Shown here in pieces: positions 5,349 through 13,129 of a DNA stretch of 20,354 bases. The translations under genes and the position numbers were made by a program. Source of the stretch: CAIZQW01 sp964459675 (GTDB taxonomy: Bacteria > Verrucomicrobiota > Kiritimatiellia > RFP12 > UBA1067). The stretch covers positions 1 through 20,354 of the forward strand of contig CAYWNP010000041.1 of assembly GCA_964459675.1 (NCBI GenBank), in the 5' to 3' direction. The stretch's first letter is position 1, and each line of letters starts with the position of its first letter. A model generated the notes under the pieces. That model worked only from the letters and a program-made list of their open reading frames with translations. It had not been told where the DNA came from and did not search any database.

Positions 5349-7193
5349 ATGAGTACTGAATCTGAACCCAAAATTGAACGCATCTTCCGACTCCCACAGG
5401 CAACATCTAGAAATCCGCTCGTGCGCCTTTTCGGACTGATTTGCGAGAGCATCTTTGCTCTCAAGGCCTTGGACAAAGCCTACGAAACCATCATGCGTTT
5501 GCCACATGATATCCCTTTCGGTGAACGTATCCTGCTCGCCGGAGCCATACGAATGGGTTACAAGGAGAGCGATCTGGCAAAGGTCCCGAAAGAGGGACCT
5601 GTTGTGGTGGTCTCCAACCATCCCTTCGGCTTAGTCGAAGGAGTCATGCTGCTCATCCTCATACGCAAGATCCGTCCAGATGTAAAGGCGATGGCCAACT
5701 ACATGCTGGGAAAGATCCCGGAGATGCGCGATGAATTTATCTTTGTCGATCCCTTTGGTTCAACGAGTGCTACCAAGGCGAACCTCCGTCCGATCAAAGA
5801 GAGCCTCGCCTGGTTAAAGGCAGGACATGTCCTCGTTGTCTTTCCCTCTGGAGAGGTCTCCAGTTTCGACACGAAGTCGCTCCGCATCCGTGATCCCGCG
5901 TGGAGCACCTCCGCTGCCGCCTTCATTCGCAAGTCAGGGGCCACCGTGGTGCCGATGTATGTTCTCGGACGCAACTCGATCTTCTTCTATCTGATGGGAT
6001 TAATCCATCCGCGGCTGCGCACGGCACTCTTGGGATACCAGTATTTCAACAAGAAGGGCCGTGTTCTCAAAGTCGCGATTGGCTCGCCACTCACGCAAAA
6101 GGCACTGCAACCCTTCTCAACAGACGACGCCCAATTAACCAAATACCTCCGTTTCCGCTCCTATCTGTTGCACGAGCGTAAGTTTCGACGGGCTCGACAC
6201 TTCATCACCTTGCACCCGCCCATGATGCCCCCCATGCCGATTGTTCCATCAATTCCTGAAGAGGTTTTGGAGAAGGAAATTGCGGGATTGCCTGAGTCAT
6301 GCAAACTCGTCGCAGCAGGCGACTTCATTGTCTTCATTGCAACAGCCCAGCAGATCCCCTCCTGTGTCCGCGAGATCGGACGTCTACGTGAGATCACCTT
6401 CCGTGCCGTCGGCGAAGGAACGGGAAACGAGTTTGACCTCGACAAGTTCGATTCGTACTACATGCATCTCGTGATGTGGAACGTGGCTCGTAAAGAGATT
6501 GCCGGCTCCTACCGCCTAGGACTCTCTGACACGATCATCGAAAAATATGGAGTCAAAGGCCTTTACACCAGCACCCTCTTTGAGTTTGACATGCGACTCA
6601 TCGAGAAGCTCCCCCCTCTCATCGAGATGGGACGCTCCTTTATCCGGCTGGAATACCAGAAGGCCTACACCTCTCTCTTCCTGCTCTGGAGAGGCATTGC
6701 GATGTTTGTCGCCCACAACCCCAAATATCGGGCCCTGTTCGGACCGGTCAGCATCACGAACGAGTATCGCGAATCCTCACGCTGCATGATTCTCGCCTCC
6801 ATGCGTCAGACTTGCATGGACGAAGCGCTAGCCCCCCTGGTCACCCCCAAGTTTCCTCCACATCCGCCACACCGTTCAGAGTGGTGCCTACCCGAGTATC
6901 GTGACTTATTAAACGACTTCGAACAGGTTGCCGATTATGTCTCGGAAATTGAGCCTGACGGCAAGGACGTCCCCGTCCTGCTGCGCCAATATCTGAAACT
7001 GGGAGGACGGCTCCTCTCCTTCAATCTCGACCCTGATTTCAGTTCGGTCGTGGATGGTTTGATCGTCGTCGACCTCTCCCGTACCCCCTTAAAGACCTTA
7101 AGGCGTTACATGGGTAATGAAGCAGAGGGCTTTCTGAAATATCATGGCATGATTGAGGAGACACCAACCCCTGTCGCAGAAAAGGAAGGCTGA
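5349..7193 (+). CDS. olsF: OlsF-like bifunctional acyltransferase (PlsC-type domain fused to OlsB/hemolysin-type GNAT domain)
   Basis: A 614-aa protein of two acyltransferase halves. Residues about 50-290 are a lysophospholipid acyltransferase-like domain with SNHPFGLVEG (89-98), in which the usual H-x(n)-D dyad appears as His91...Glu97, and VFPSGEVS (164-171). Residues about 310-600 match the OlsB/hemolysin N-acyltransferase family, with LREITFRAVGEG, DLDKFDSYYMHLVMWN (363-378) and GSYRLG. Established knowledge: OlsA-OlsB fusions named OlsF make ornithine lipid, with the C-terminal part N-acylating ornithine and the N-terminal part adding the second acyl chain. I infer the same or a related aminolipid here, acting at the inner membrane face. 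It starts 10 bp after hemL with no Shine-Dalgarno and overlaps the recN start by 1 bp. The exact amino acid substrate is not readable. Confidence 0.82.
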   Translation: MSTESEPKIERIFRLPQATSRNPLVRLFGLICESIFALKALDKAYETIMRLPHDIPFGERILLAGAIRMGYKESDLAKVPKEGPVVVVSNHPFGLVEGVMLLILIRKIRPDVKAMANYMLGKIPEMRDEFIFVDPFGSTSATKANLRPIKESLAWLKAGHVLVVFPSGEVSSFDTKSLRIRDPAWSTSAAAFIRKSGATVVPMYVLGRNSIFFYLMGLIHPRLRTALLGYQYFNKKGRVLKVAIGSPLTQKALQPFSTDDAQLTKYLRFRSYLLHERKFRRARHFITLHPPMMPPMPIVPSIPEEVLEKEIAGLPESCKLVAAGDFIVFIATAQQIPSCVREIGRLREITFRAVGEGTGNEFDLDKFDSYYMHLVMWNVARKEIAGSYRLGLSDTIIEKYGVKGLYTSTLFEFDMRLIEKLPPLIEMGRSFIRLEYQKAYTSLFLLWRGIAMFVAHNPKYRALFGPVSITNEYRESSRCMILASMRQTCMDEALAPLVTPKFPPHPPHRSEWCLPEYRDLLNDFEQVADYVSEIEPDGKDVPVLLRQYLKLGGRLLSFNLDPDFSSVVDGLIVVDLSRTPLKTLRRYMGNEAEGFLKYHGMIEETPTPVAEKEG

Positions 7194-8860
7194 TGCTAAC
7201 GCAGTTATCCGTCCGGAACCTTGCTATTGTTGAGGAAGCCTCAGTGGCCTTCGGCCCTGGACTCAATATTATCACGGGCGAAACAGGTGCAGGAAAATCT
7301 GTACTCATGGGGGCGCTTGACTTGGTCCTGGGCGGACGTGCCGACAAATCTGCAATCCGGGAGGGCGCTCAAGAGGCAAGCGTCGAAGCGACCTTCGCCC
7401 TGAGTGACTCAGAAAAGGTGGATCTCCTGCTAACCGAGAGTGGCCTACCTGCCTGTGAAGAGGGTACGTTATTGATCCGCCGCCTTATATCCGCGACTGG
7501 GACGGGCCGGTGCCTTGTGAACGATGCGCAGGCCACGCTTCAGACCCTTCGAAAAATCGGCACCTTGCTCGTGGATATCCACGGACCTTACGACCATCAG
7601 TCCCTTTTGGATTCCGACTTCCAGCGACGCGTGTTAGATGCCTATGGCCATTGCATCCCTCTTCTCGAGGCCTACGCCGAGACGTGGAGAGAGCGTGAAG
7701 CCTGTCAACGACAGCTCATCGAGTTGCAAGGCGGCGCAGCCGATGTCACAGAAGAGATTGATCGGCTTCAGTTCATGGTTGATGAAATAAATGCTGCTCA
7801 CCTCTCAGCGGCAGACGAGGAGGAGCTAATCCAGCGACATGCCGAGGCGGCCAATGCCGAACAGATCCTCTCCCTTGGGTCCGCGATCGCAAGTACGCTG
7901 GTCGATGGCGACAGTTCGGCCTTTGACCTGCTCGCCTCAACCCAAGTGCAACTGAGCGAACTCGCCGCGATTCTTCCAGAAGCTGCGGGATGGCGTTTAG
8001 AGGCTCAAAATATCGCCACGCAGCTTCAGGAGCTGGGACGCGCCTTGGATGACCGGCTAAGCAAGATCGACTCTGATCCCGAACGCCTCCAACAATTGGA
8101 AGAGCGCATGGCGCTCGTGCAAAAGCTGAAGCGCAAATATGGCCATAGCATCGCCACGATCTTAGCGACCTGCGAAAAGCATGAAGTCCGGCTTCAAGAC
8201 CTCCTGACCCGCACCGAGCGAATTGAGAAGCTCAACACGACTCTTTCCGCGCTAACCCTCACGCTGACGGGCAAAGCGAAACGCCTCACAGAAGCCCGGA
8301 AGGCTGCTGCCTTAAAATTGGCCAAGGCGATTACAACCGAACTGCGGGACTTGGGCTTTCTCAAGTCTGGCTTCTCTGTGGATTTAACACCGAGCGAACC
8401 CGCTCCCCACGGAGCAGACGATATTTCGTTTGGCTTTGCCCCCAATCCGGGCGAGCCGATGCGTGCCCTTAAAGCGATCGCCTCCAGTGGTGAAATTGCA
8501 CGCGTCATGCTCGCGGTCAAAGCGGTACTGGCTTCCCATGACAGCATTCCTGTCCTTGTCTTTGATGAGATTGACGCCAACATTGGCGGCGAGGTCGGAC
8601 GGGCTGTCGGGCAGAAGCTGAGACGGGTGGCCGAGAGCCACCAGGTCATCTCGATCACCCATCTGCCGCAATCCGCAGTCTACGGCCAACAGCACTACCG
8701 CGTGACCAAGGATGTGGTCAAGAACAGGACCCGCATGCAGATCACCCTGCTGGAGGATGGAGACCGGGTGGATGAAATCGCCCGTATGCTGGGGGGCAAA
8801 GGCCTTACCAGCGTCATCGAGAGTCACGCACGCGAACTGCTCGCGTCAGCAACGTTTTAA
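7193..8860 (+). CDS. recN: DNA repair protein RecN
   Basis: SMC-like ATPase (555 aa, family norm about 550-560) acting at double-strand breaks in homologous recombination. Walker A is GETGAGKS (29-36). Then come VDIHGPYDHQSLLD (128-140), a central coiled-coil region (about 155-390) with short arms as in RecN, the ABC signature SSGEIARVMLA (431-441), Walker B VLVFDEIDANIGG (454-466) and the HLPQSA switch region (490-495). ATG 7193 overlaps the olsF stop as TGATG and has a good Shine-Dalgarno in AAGGAAGG, so translational coupling is likely. The queF start follows the stop by 25 bp. It is a complete and conventional family member. Confidence 0.96.
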   Translation: MLTQLSVRNLAIVEEASVAFGPGLNIITGETGAGKSVLMGALDLVLGGRADKSAIREGAQEASVEATFALSDSEKVDLLLTESGLPACEEGTLLIRRLISATGTGRCLVNDAQATLQTLRKIGTLLVDIHGPYDHQSLLDSDFQRRVLDAYGHCIPLLEAYAETWREREACQRQLIELQGGAADVTEEIDRLQFMVDEINAAHLSAADEEELIQRHAEAANAEQILSLGSAIASTLVDGDSSAFDLLASTQVQLSELAAILPEAAGWRLEAQNIATQLQELGRALDDRLSKIDSDPERLQQLEERMALVQKLKRKYGHSIATILATCEKHEVRLQDLLTRTERIEKLNTTLSALTLTLTGKAKRLTEARKAAALKLAKAITTELRDLGFLKSGFSVDLTPSEPAPHGADDISFGFAPNPGEPMRALKAIASSGEIARVMLAVKAVLASHDSIPVLVFDEIDANIGGEVGRAVGQKLRRVAESHQVISITHLPQSAVYGQQHYRVTKDVVKNRTRMQITLLEDGDRVDEIARMLGGKGLTSVIESHARELLASATF

Positions 8861-8885
8861 CATCACACAACAAAAGGGGACCGCT

Positions 8886-9238
8886 ATGGCACGCAACAAA
8901 AAAGAGCTTCAGGGCATTACCCAGCTGGGCAACAAAAAGACCCCTTATGCCGACACCTACAATCCGAAGCTCCTAGAGACCTTTACCAACAAACATCCTG
9001 AGAGCGACTACTGGGTCACCTTTGACTGTCCCGAATTCACCTCCCTCTGCCCTATGACCGGGCAGCCCGATTTTGCTACGATCACGATCCGCTACATCCC
9101 GGATCAGCAGATGGTCGAGAGCAAATCGCTCAAGCTTTACCTCTTTAGCTTCCGGAATCAAGGCGACTTCCATGAGGATTGCGTCAACATGATCCTCAAC
9201 GACCTCGTCAAGCTCATGGCACCCCGCTATCTGGAGGT
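8886..9238 (+). CDS. queF: NADPH-dependent 7-cyano-7-deazaguanine reductase QueF (3' end lost in gap)
   Basis: QueF reduces preQ0 to preQ1 in queuosine tRNA modification. The visible 118 residues carry the unimodular (short) QueF signatures: catalytic Cys55 in FTSLCPMTGQPDF with the partner Asp62, the substrate/NADPH motif VESKSLKLYLFSFRNQGDFHED (77-98, with Glu78, His96 and Glu97), and DLVKLMAPRYLEV at the gap edge. The ATG at 8886 has an AGGGGA Shine-Dalgarno. Family members are about 130-165 aa, so only a short C-terminus is missing. An apparent continuous reading frame from inside recN through queF and the Ns into ispD is an artefact of the placeholder length. Confidence 0.95.
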
Positions 9239-9338
9239 NNNNNNNNNNNNNNNNNNNNNNNNNNNNNNNNNNNNNNNNNNNNNNNNNNNNNNNNNNNNNN
9301 NNNNNNNNNNNNNNNNNNNNNNNNNNNNNNNNNNNNNN
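9239..9338. other. Assembly gap (100 N) between queF and ispD
   Basis: Exactly 100 Ns. The missing QueF C-terminus and the missing roughly 70 N-terminal residues of IspD add up to about 250-350 bp if nothing else lies between, so the placeholder understates the gap. Confidence 0.97.
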
Positions 9339-9815
9339 ATTTCAAAGTTGCACGCCATCGTCGGTGGCGGAGGCAAGCGCCAAGACTCGGTCATGGCAGG
9401 CATGGCAGCGATGGCACCTGAGACACGTCTGGTGGTGGTTCATGATGGCGCCCGTCCCTGTGTAACCCCCGCGTTGATTACCGAAACGGTCCGTTATGCC
9501 AAACGCCACGGAACAGCCATTGCAGCGGCACGTATTTGGGACACAGTCAAGGTTGTCGAAAAGGGGAACACCGTTGATCGCACGCTGGATCGGAACAAAC
9601 TATGGGCGGTACAGACCCCCCAAGCTTTTTCTGTCGATTTGCTGAAACGCGCGTACAAAATGGTTGTCGAGAAGAAAGAAACCGTTACGGATGAAGCGAG
9701 TGCGGTGGAACTGCTGGGGGAACCTGTGCGCCTCGTCGAATGGACCCGTCCAAACATCAAAATCACCACGGTGGAAGACATGCCGCTTGCGGCAGTTGCG
9801 ATGAAGTTGAATTAA
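9339..9815 (+). CDS. ispD: 2-C-methyl-D-erythritol 4-phosphate cytidylyltransferase IspD (5' end lost in gap)
   Basis: The C-terminal 158 residues of IspD, the CTP-dependent third enzyme of the MEP isoprenoid pathway. Family motifs in order: GGGGKRQDSVMAGMAAM, VVVHDGARPCV, DTVKVVEKG, TLDRNKLWAVQTPQAF, VTDEASAVELLG and PNIKITTVEDM. The N-terminal CTP-binding loop (GxGxRM) is in the assembly gap, so integrity cannot be confirmed. The frame is open from the first base after the Ns. The stop (9813-9815) is one base before the next ATG. No ispF follows directly, although ispD and ispF are often adjacent or fused. Confidence 0.93.
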   Translation: MSKLHAIVGGGGKRQDSVMAGMAAMAPETRLVVVHDGARPCVTPALITETVRYAKRHGTAIAAARIWDTVKVVEKGNTVDRTLDRNKLWAVQTPQAFSVDLLKRAYKMVVEKKETVTDEASAVELLGEPVRLVEWTRPNIKITTVEDMPLAAVAMKLN

Positions 9816-9816
9816 C

Positions 9817-10545
9817 ATGGAAAAGAAAGTTGCCATTTTCGGGGATATCCATGCAAACCTCGAAGCGTTGATTGCTGTCATCAATGATGCCAGGAATCGA
9901 GACGTCACTGATTATGTTTGTCTGGGGGATGTCGTCGGCTACAACGCCAGCCCATCAGAGTGTATAAATATTGTCAGGGAATTGGGATGCGTGACGGTCA
10001 GAGGCAATCATGACCACTATTGCTCCCACGACGAAAATCTTGATGACTTTCAGCCTTTAGCAGCAAGCGTCATTGCCTGGACGCGACGTCAACTCTCGGA
10101 TGACGATGTCTTTTGGCTAAAGAATCTCCCCCTTCGAAAGGCGGTTTCTGGTTTTACGATTGTGCACAGTACCCTTGATATGCCTGACCACTGGGGTTAT
10201 GTCTTTGACTCGCTCTCCGCAGAGGCCCACTTCAGCTATCAGATGACCACGCTTTGCTTCTATGGACACACACATGTGCCAATGGTCTATGAAAAGAATG
10301 CGGGGATCCGTCGTCACGATCCCTACAACATCAAGATCGCGGCAGGCACCAAATATTTCATCAATGCGGGAAGCGTGGGTCAACCCCGCGATGGAAACCC
10401 TGACAGCTCCTATGTGATTTACAAACCCACATCGCGCGAGATCGAATTCGTACGTGTACCGTATGACATTCAGACCTCGATGGAAAAGAATATGAAGGCG
10501 GGACTTCCCGAACGGCTGGCTCAACGTCTTGCCCAAGGCAAATAA
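9817..10545 (+). CDS. Calcineurin-like metallophosphoesterase
   Basis: A 242-aa cytoplasmic phosphoesterase of the YfcE/MJ0936-like group. The dinuclear metal site is complete by eye: FGDIHAN (Asp10, His12), LGDVVGYN (Asp38), RGNHDHY (Asn64, His65), His120 in IVHST and the GHTH motif at 153-156. The substrate is not predictable: cyclic nucleotides, diadenosine polyphosphates and protein phosphates all occur in the family. It starts one base after the ispD stop with no Shine-Dalgarno, so it is probably translated by coupling. No signal peptide or membrane segment is seen. Confidence 0.9.
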   Translation: MEKKVAIFGDIHANLEALIAVINDARNRDVTDYVCLGDVVGYNASPSECINIVRELGCVTVRGNHDHYCSHDENLDDFQPLAASVIAWTRRQLSDDDVFWLKNLPLRKAVSGFTIVHSTLDMPDHWGYVFDSLSAEAHFSYQMTTLCFYGHTHVPMVYEKNAGIRRHDPYNIKIAAGTKYFINAGSVGQPRDGNPDSSYVIYKPTSREIEFVRVPYDIQTSMEKNMKAGLPERLAQRLAQGK

Positions 10546-10565
10546 CCCCCAGAGGCACCCCTCTC

Positions 10566-11855
10566 ATGTCCATCCTCATTAAGCAGGTGATCCATAACGG
10601 TGCTCCCTGTGATGTTTTCATCGAGGGCAACCGTTTCAAAAAGATTGCGTCGCACATTGACTGCGCTGCTGATCAAATCCTTGACGGCCGCCGGAAAGCC
10701 ATCCTCCCCCCCTTTTTCAACACCCATAACCACGCGGCGATGACCAGCATGAGGGGATATGCGGATGACATTGATCTTTTCCCTTGGTTGAAGAACCATA
10801 TCTGGCCTTTTGAAGCCTGTATCACATCAGAGGATGTCTATCACTGTACCCGCCTGGCCATCCTTGAAATGATCAAGGGAGGAACAATCTTTTTTAATGA
10901 TATGTATTGGTTTTCGACCTCGACCGTACGAGCCGTTGAGGAGATGGGGATCCGGGCTGCTATCGGACGCCTCTTCATTGAATCGAGCCCCGGCGTGATC
11001 CTTGAAGGAAACCTCAAGGAGAACGAGGCGTTAGAGGCCCTAGCCTCTTCAGCTTCGTCCCGTATCACGCTGACCTACGCTCCTCACGCCATCTACACGG
11101 TCTCCGGAAAGACCCTCTGTATGATTTCTGAGCGAGCAAAAGCGGAGAATGGCTTTATCCATATTCATGCCTCTGAGACTGAGCGAGAGGTCTCCAACAG
11201 CCACAAGGAACATGGGATGTCCCCGATCGCCTGGCTGGACCGGTGCGGAATGCTGGGGCCCAAGACCATCCTGGCGCATTGCGTCCACCTCGCGGTTGAA
11301 GATATCAACCTCATCCGTGAACGGGTCTGTATCATTGCCCATAATCCGATCTCGAACCTGAAGTTGGCCTCTGGACGTTTCCGCTTCCAAGAGGTGATTG
11401 AGGAATCCAAGTGCAGGATCACCCTAGGCACGGACGGCGTTGCCTCCAACAACAACCTCTCGATGCTCGACACCATGAAGTTTGCGGCCCTCTCCGCAAA
11501 AGATCAGAGCCGGAATGCGACGGTTGCACCCGCGCATGTCATCTTTGATGCAGCCACCATCAAAGGGGCTGAAGCGTTTAATATCGAGGCAGGAACCATC
11601 GCCGAGGGGCGTCTTGCGGATGCTATTTTGGTTGACCTTTGCCAGCCCGCCATGGTGCCCAACCACCATCTCATCTCCAACATCGTCTATGCGGCAGACA
11701 CCTCCTGCATTGACACCGTGCTCTGTGATGGCCGACTTTTGATGCACAACCGAGCCATTCCTGGCGAACAGGAGATCATTGAGGCGGCCCAACGCGCCAT
11801 TGCAAACATTCTGAAACGTTTAAATCAGGAAACTCGAAAGCGTGAAGGACTATGA
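10566..11855 (+). CDS. mtaD: Amidohydrolase, 5'-methylthioadenosine/S-adenosylhomocysteine deaminase (MtaD)-like
   Basis: Metal-dependent deaminase of the TRZ/ATZ amidohydrolase group (429 aa). The metal ligands are in place: THNH (His54, His56), His201 in FIHIHASE with Glu204, His238 in LAHCVH and Asp290 in LGTDGVAS. The sequence RGYADDIDLFPWLKNHIWPFE (63-83) is typical of MtaD/SAH deaminases, which deaminate MTA or SAH to the inosyl forms in methionine and SAM salvage; adenosine or guanine-type substrates are alternatives. The start follows a pyrimidine-rich stretch with no Shine-Dalgarno and a small 5-bp hairpin (10551-10564). The last four bases overlap the start of the MCE gene (ATGA). 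Confidence 0.82.
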   Translation: MSILIKQVIHNGAPCDVFIEGNRFKKIASHIDCAADQILDGRRKAILPPFFNTHNHAAMTSMRGYADDIDLFPWLKNHIWPFEACITSEDVYHCTRLAILEMIKGGTIFFNDMYWFSTSTVRAVEEMGIRAAIGRLFIESSPGVILEGNLKENEALEALASSASSRITLTYAPHAIYTVSGKTLCMISERAKAENGFIHIHASETEREVSNSHKEHGMSPIAWLDRCGMLGPKTILAHCVHLAVEDINLIRERVCIIAHNPISNLKLASGRFRFQEVIEESKCRITLGTDGVASNNNLSMLDTMKFAALSAKDQSRNATVAPAHVIFDAATIKGAEAFNIEAGTIAEGRLADAILVDLCQPAMVPNHHLISNIVYAADTSCIDTVLCDGRLLMHNRAIPGEQEIIEAAQRAIANILKRLNQETRKREGL

Positions 11856-13000
11856 ACGAGAATACAGCCAACTATGCTAAGATAGGCTTCTTTGTATTGA
11901 CCGGTTTCGCACTCATCTTGGTGGCGATCGGTATTGCAGGTGCCCGCGTGTTAAAGAGAAACGAGGTCTTTGCGGAGACCTATATCTCCGAATCAGTGAC
12001 TGGACTTGAGATTGGGTCCCCGGTCAAATATCGTGGTGTGCCCATTGGTTCGGTCAAACGTATTGGCTTCGTCTATAGCGAGTACGGAACAGCGATGAGT
12101 GAGAACGACGCCTCTCTGAACGCCCGGCGCATCCTCGTCATCATGGCCCTCGACCCGAAGCAGTTTCTGCCGATGCAGGCGAAAGATCCGACCAAGTTCC
12201 TTGAAGATCTCATAATCAGCGGGCTCCGTGTCAAAGTCGCCTCTCAAGGGCTGACTGGCATCGCCAGCATCGAATTTGACTTCTTTCCGGCCTCCCAATA
12301 CTCAAATGAGTTCAAGGAAGTCAGCTGGAAACCCAAAAACGCCTATATCCCTTCAGCGCCGAGTACCTTCTTTATCTTTAAGAAGAACACAGAGGACCTG
12401 ATCTTCAAATTCAATCAACTGGACTTACAGGGCATCGCCACGGAGTTTCACGAACTTCTGAAAACAACGCATGAAAAAGTCGCACAGCTCGATATGAAAA
12501 ATCTCTCCTCGGAGACGCTCCAACTGGTGCGTGAACTGCGCACGACTACGCGCTCTTTAGAGAAAATTGTTGCCTCCCCTGAAATTCAGAAGATCCCCGC
12601 AGATGTCTCCCTCGTTTTAGGAGAGATCAACAACACGGTCACCAATCTCAACGCGCAAGTAGAGCCCTTGATCACCTCACTCAAAAGTGTGGCAAACCGC
12701 ACAGATAACCTTCTGATATCCCTCTCAACGGTGACCACCAATACAGGTGCGCATATTGATCAGACATTTGTTACGGTAGAGAAAACACTCGACACCTTTG
12801 GAAAGACATTGGACTCTTTCAGCAAGACAGCCCAGACCATGAATCGCCTGACCGCATCGCAGCAATATGCCGTAACGGAATTGATTCAAAATCTGAGGAC
12901 AACGTCAACGACACTCAATCAGCTCATTACAGATCTGCAAGCGAATCCCGCTTCACTGATCGTCGGCCAGCCCCCTCCCCCTCTGCCAGAAACCAAGTAG
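11852..13000 (+). CDS. MCE-domain (MlaD/PqiB-type) lipid transport protein
   Basis: A 382-aa membrane-anchored MCE protein. Residues about 11-30 form one uncleaved N-terminal membrane helix. Residues about 41-145 form one MCE domain, with VTGLEIGSPVKYRGVPIGSVKRIGF and GLRVKVASQGLTGIASIEFDF. The rest (about 170-365) is a long helical, coiled-coil-like tail ending in a Pro-rich QPPPPLPETK. Such proteins form hexameric rings that carry phospholipids between membranes together with an MlaE permease and MlaF ATPase. Neither partner is next to it here, where they often are. It overlaps the mtaD stop by 4 bp and is the last gene before the convergent region, directly followed by a long inverted repeat. 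Confidence 0.87.
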   Translation: MNENTANYAKIGFFVLTGFALILVAIGIAGARVLKRNEVFAETYISESVTGLEIGSPVKYRGVPIGSVKRIGFVYSEYGTAMSENDASLNARRILVIMALDPKQFLPMQAKDPTKFLEDLIISGLRVKVASQGLTGIASIEFDFFPASQYSNEFKEVSWKPKNAYIPSAPSTFFIFKKNTEDLIFKFNQLDLQGIATEFHELLKTTHEKVAQLDMKNLSSETLQLVRELRTTTRSLEKIVASPEIQKIPADVSLVLGEINNTVTNLNAQVEPLITSLKSVANRTDNLLISLSTVTTNTGAHIDQTFVTVEKTLDTFGKTLDSFSKTAQTMNRLTASQQYAVTELIQNLRTTSTTLNQLITDLQANPASLIVGQPPPPLPETK

Positions 13001-13088
13001 CTTAACTTCAACGTTAAGAGTTCAGCGTTCAGCGTTAAACGTTCTAACTCTCAACTCTAAACGTTTAACTTTTAACGCTTAATTTAAG
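13001..13088. repeat. 88-bp imperfect inverted repeat made of 7-bp units
   Basis: Arms 13001-13043 and 13046-13088 are complementary at 32 of 43 positions, plus 2 G-T pairs. Inside, the left arm has five units ending in GTT (13009-13043: CAACGTT, AAGAGTT, CAGCGTT, CAGCGTT, AAACGTT). The right arm has AAC at 13046, 13053, 13060, 13067 and 13074, also every 7 bp, so each GTT faces an AAC. It begins at the first base after the mlaD stop and lies between convergent genes. A role as a bidirectional terminator or mRNA 3'-end structure is inferred. Confidence 0.75.
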
Positions 13089-13096
13089 AAGTTACT

Positions 13097-13126
13097 TCTT
13101 CGTTTATTCCCGGCCCCGGGCGAAGA
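13097..13126. terminator. Hairpin downstream of purM, possible bidirectional terminator
   Basis: TCTTCG (13097-13102) pairs with CGAAGA (13121-13126), and inside it CCCG (13109-13112) pairs with CGGG (13117-13120). A second small dyad, AAGAAG (13086-13091) with CTTCTT (13095-13100), overlaps it. No T-run of classical length follows on either strand. The structure is seen; termination is inferred from its place between convergent genes. Confidence 0.35.
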
Positions 13127-13129
13127 GCA

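Noticed and set aside
8712..9815. A single open frame of 367 codons covering the recN 3' end, queF, the Ns and ispD
   Set aside because: Its first part is out of frame with recN. The join exists only because Ns do not encode stops. Queue of motifs shows separate QueF and IspD proteins, so no fusion is claimed.
10551..10564. Small AGAGG/CCTCT hairpin just before the mtaD start
   Set aside because: Only a 5-bp stem with a 4-nt loop; too weak and too likely by chance to call a regulatory element.
13001..13088. CRISPR or iteron interpretation of the heptad array
   Set aside because: Units are 7 bp with no spacers, far below CRISPR repeat size. No replication initiator gene is nearby and the units are inverted around a centre between convergent genes.
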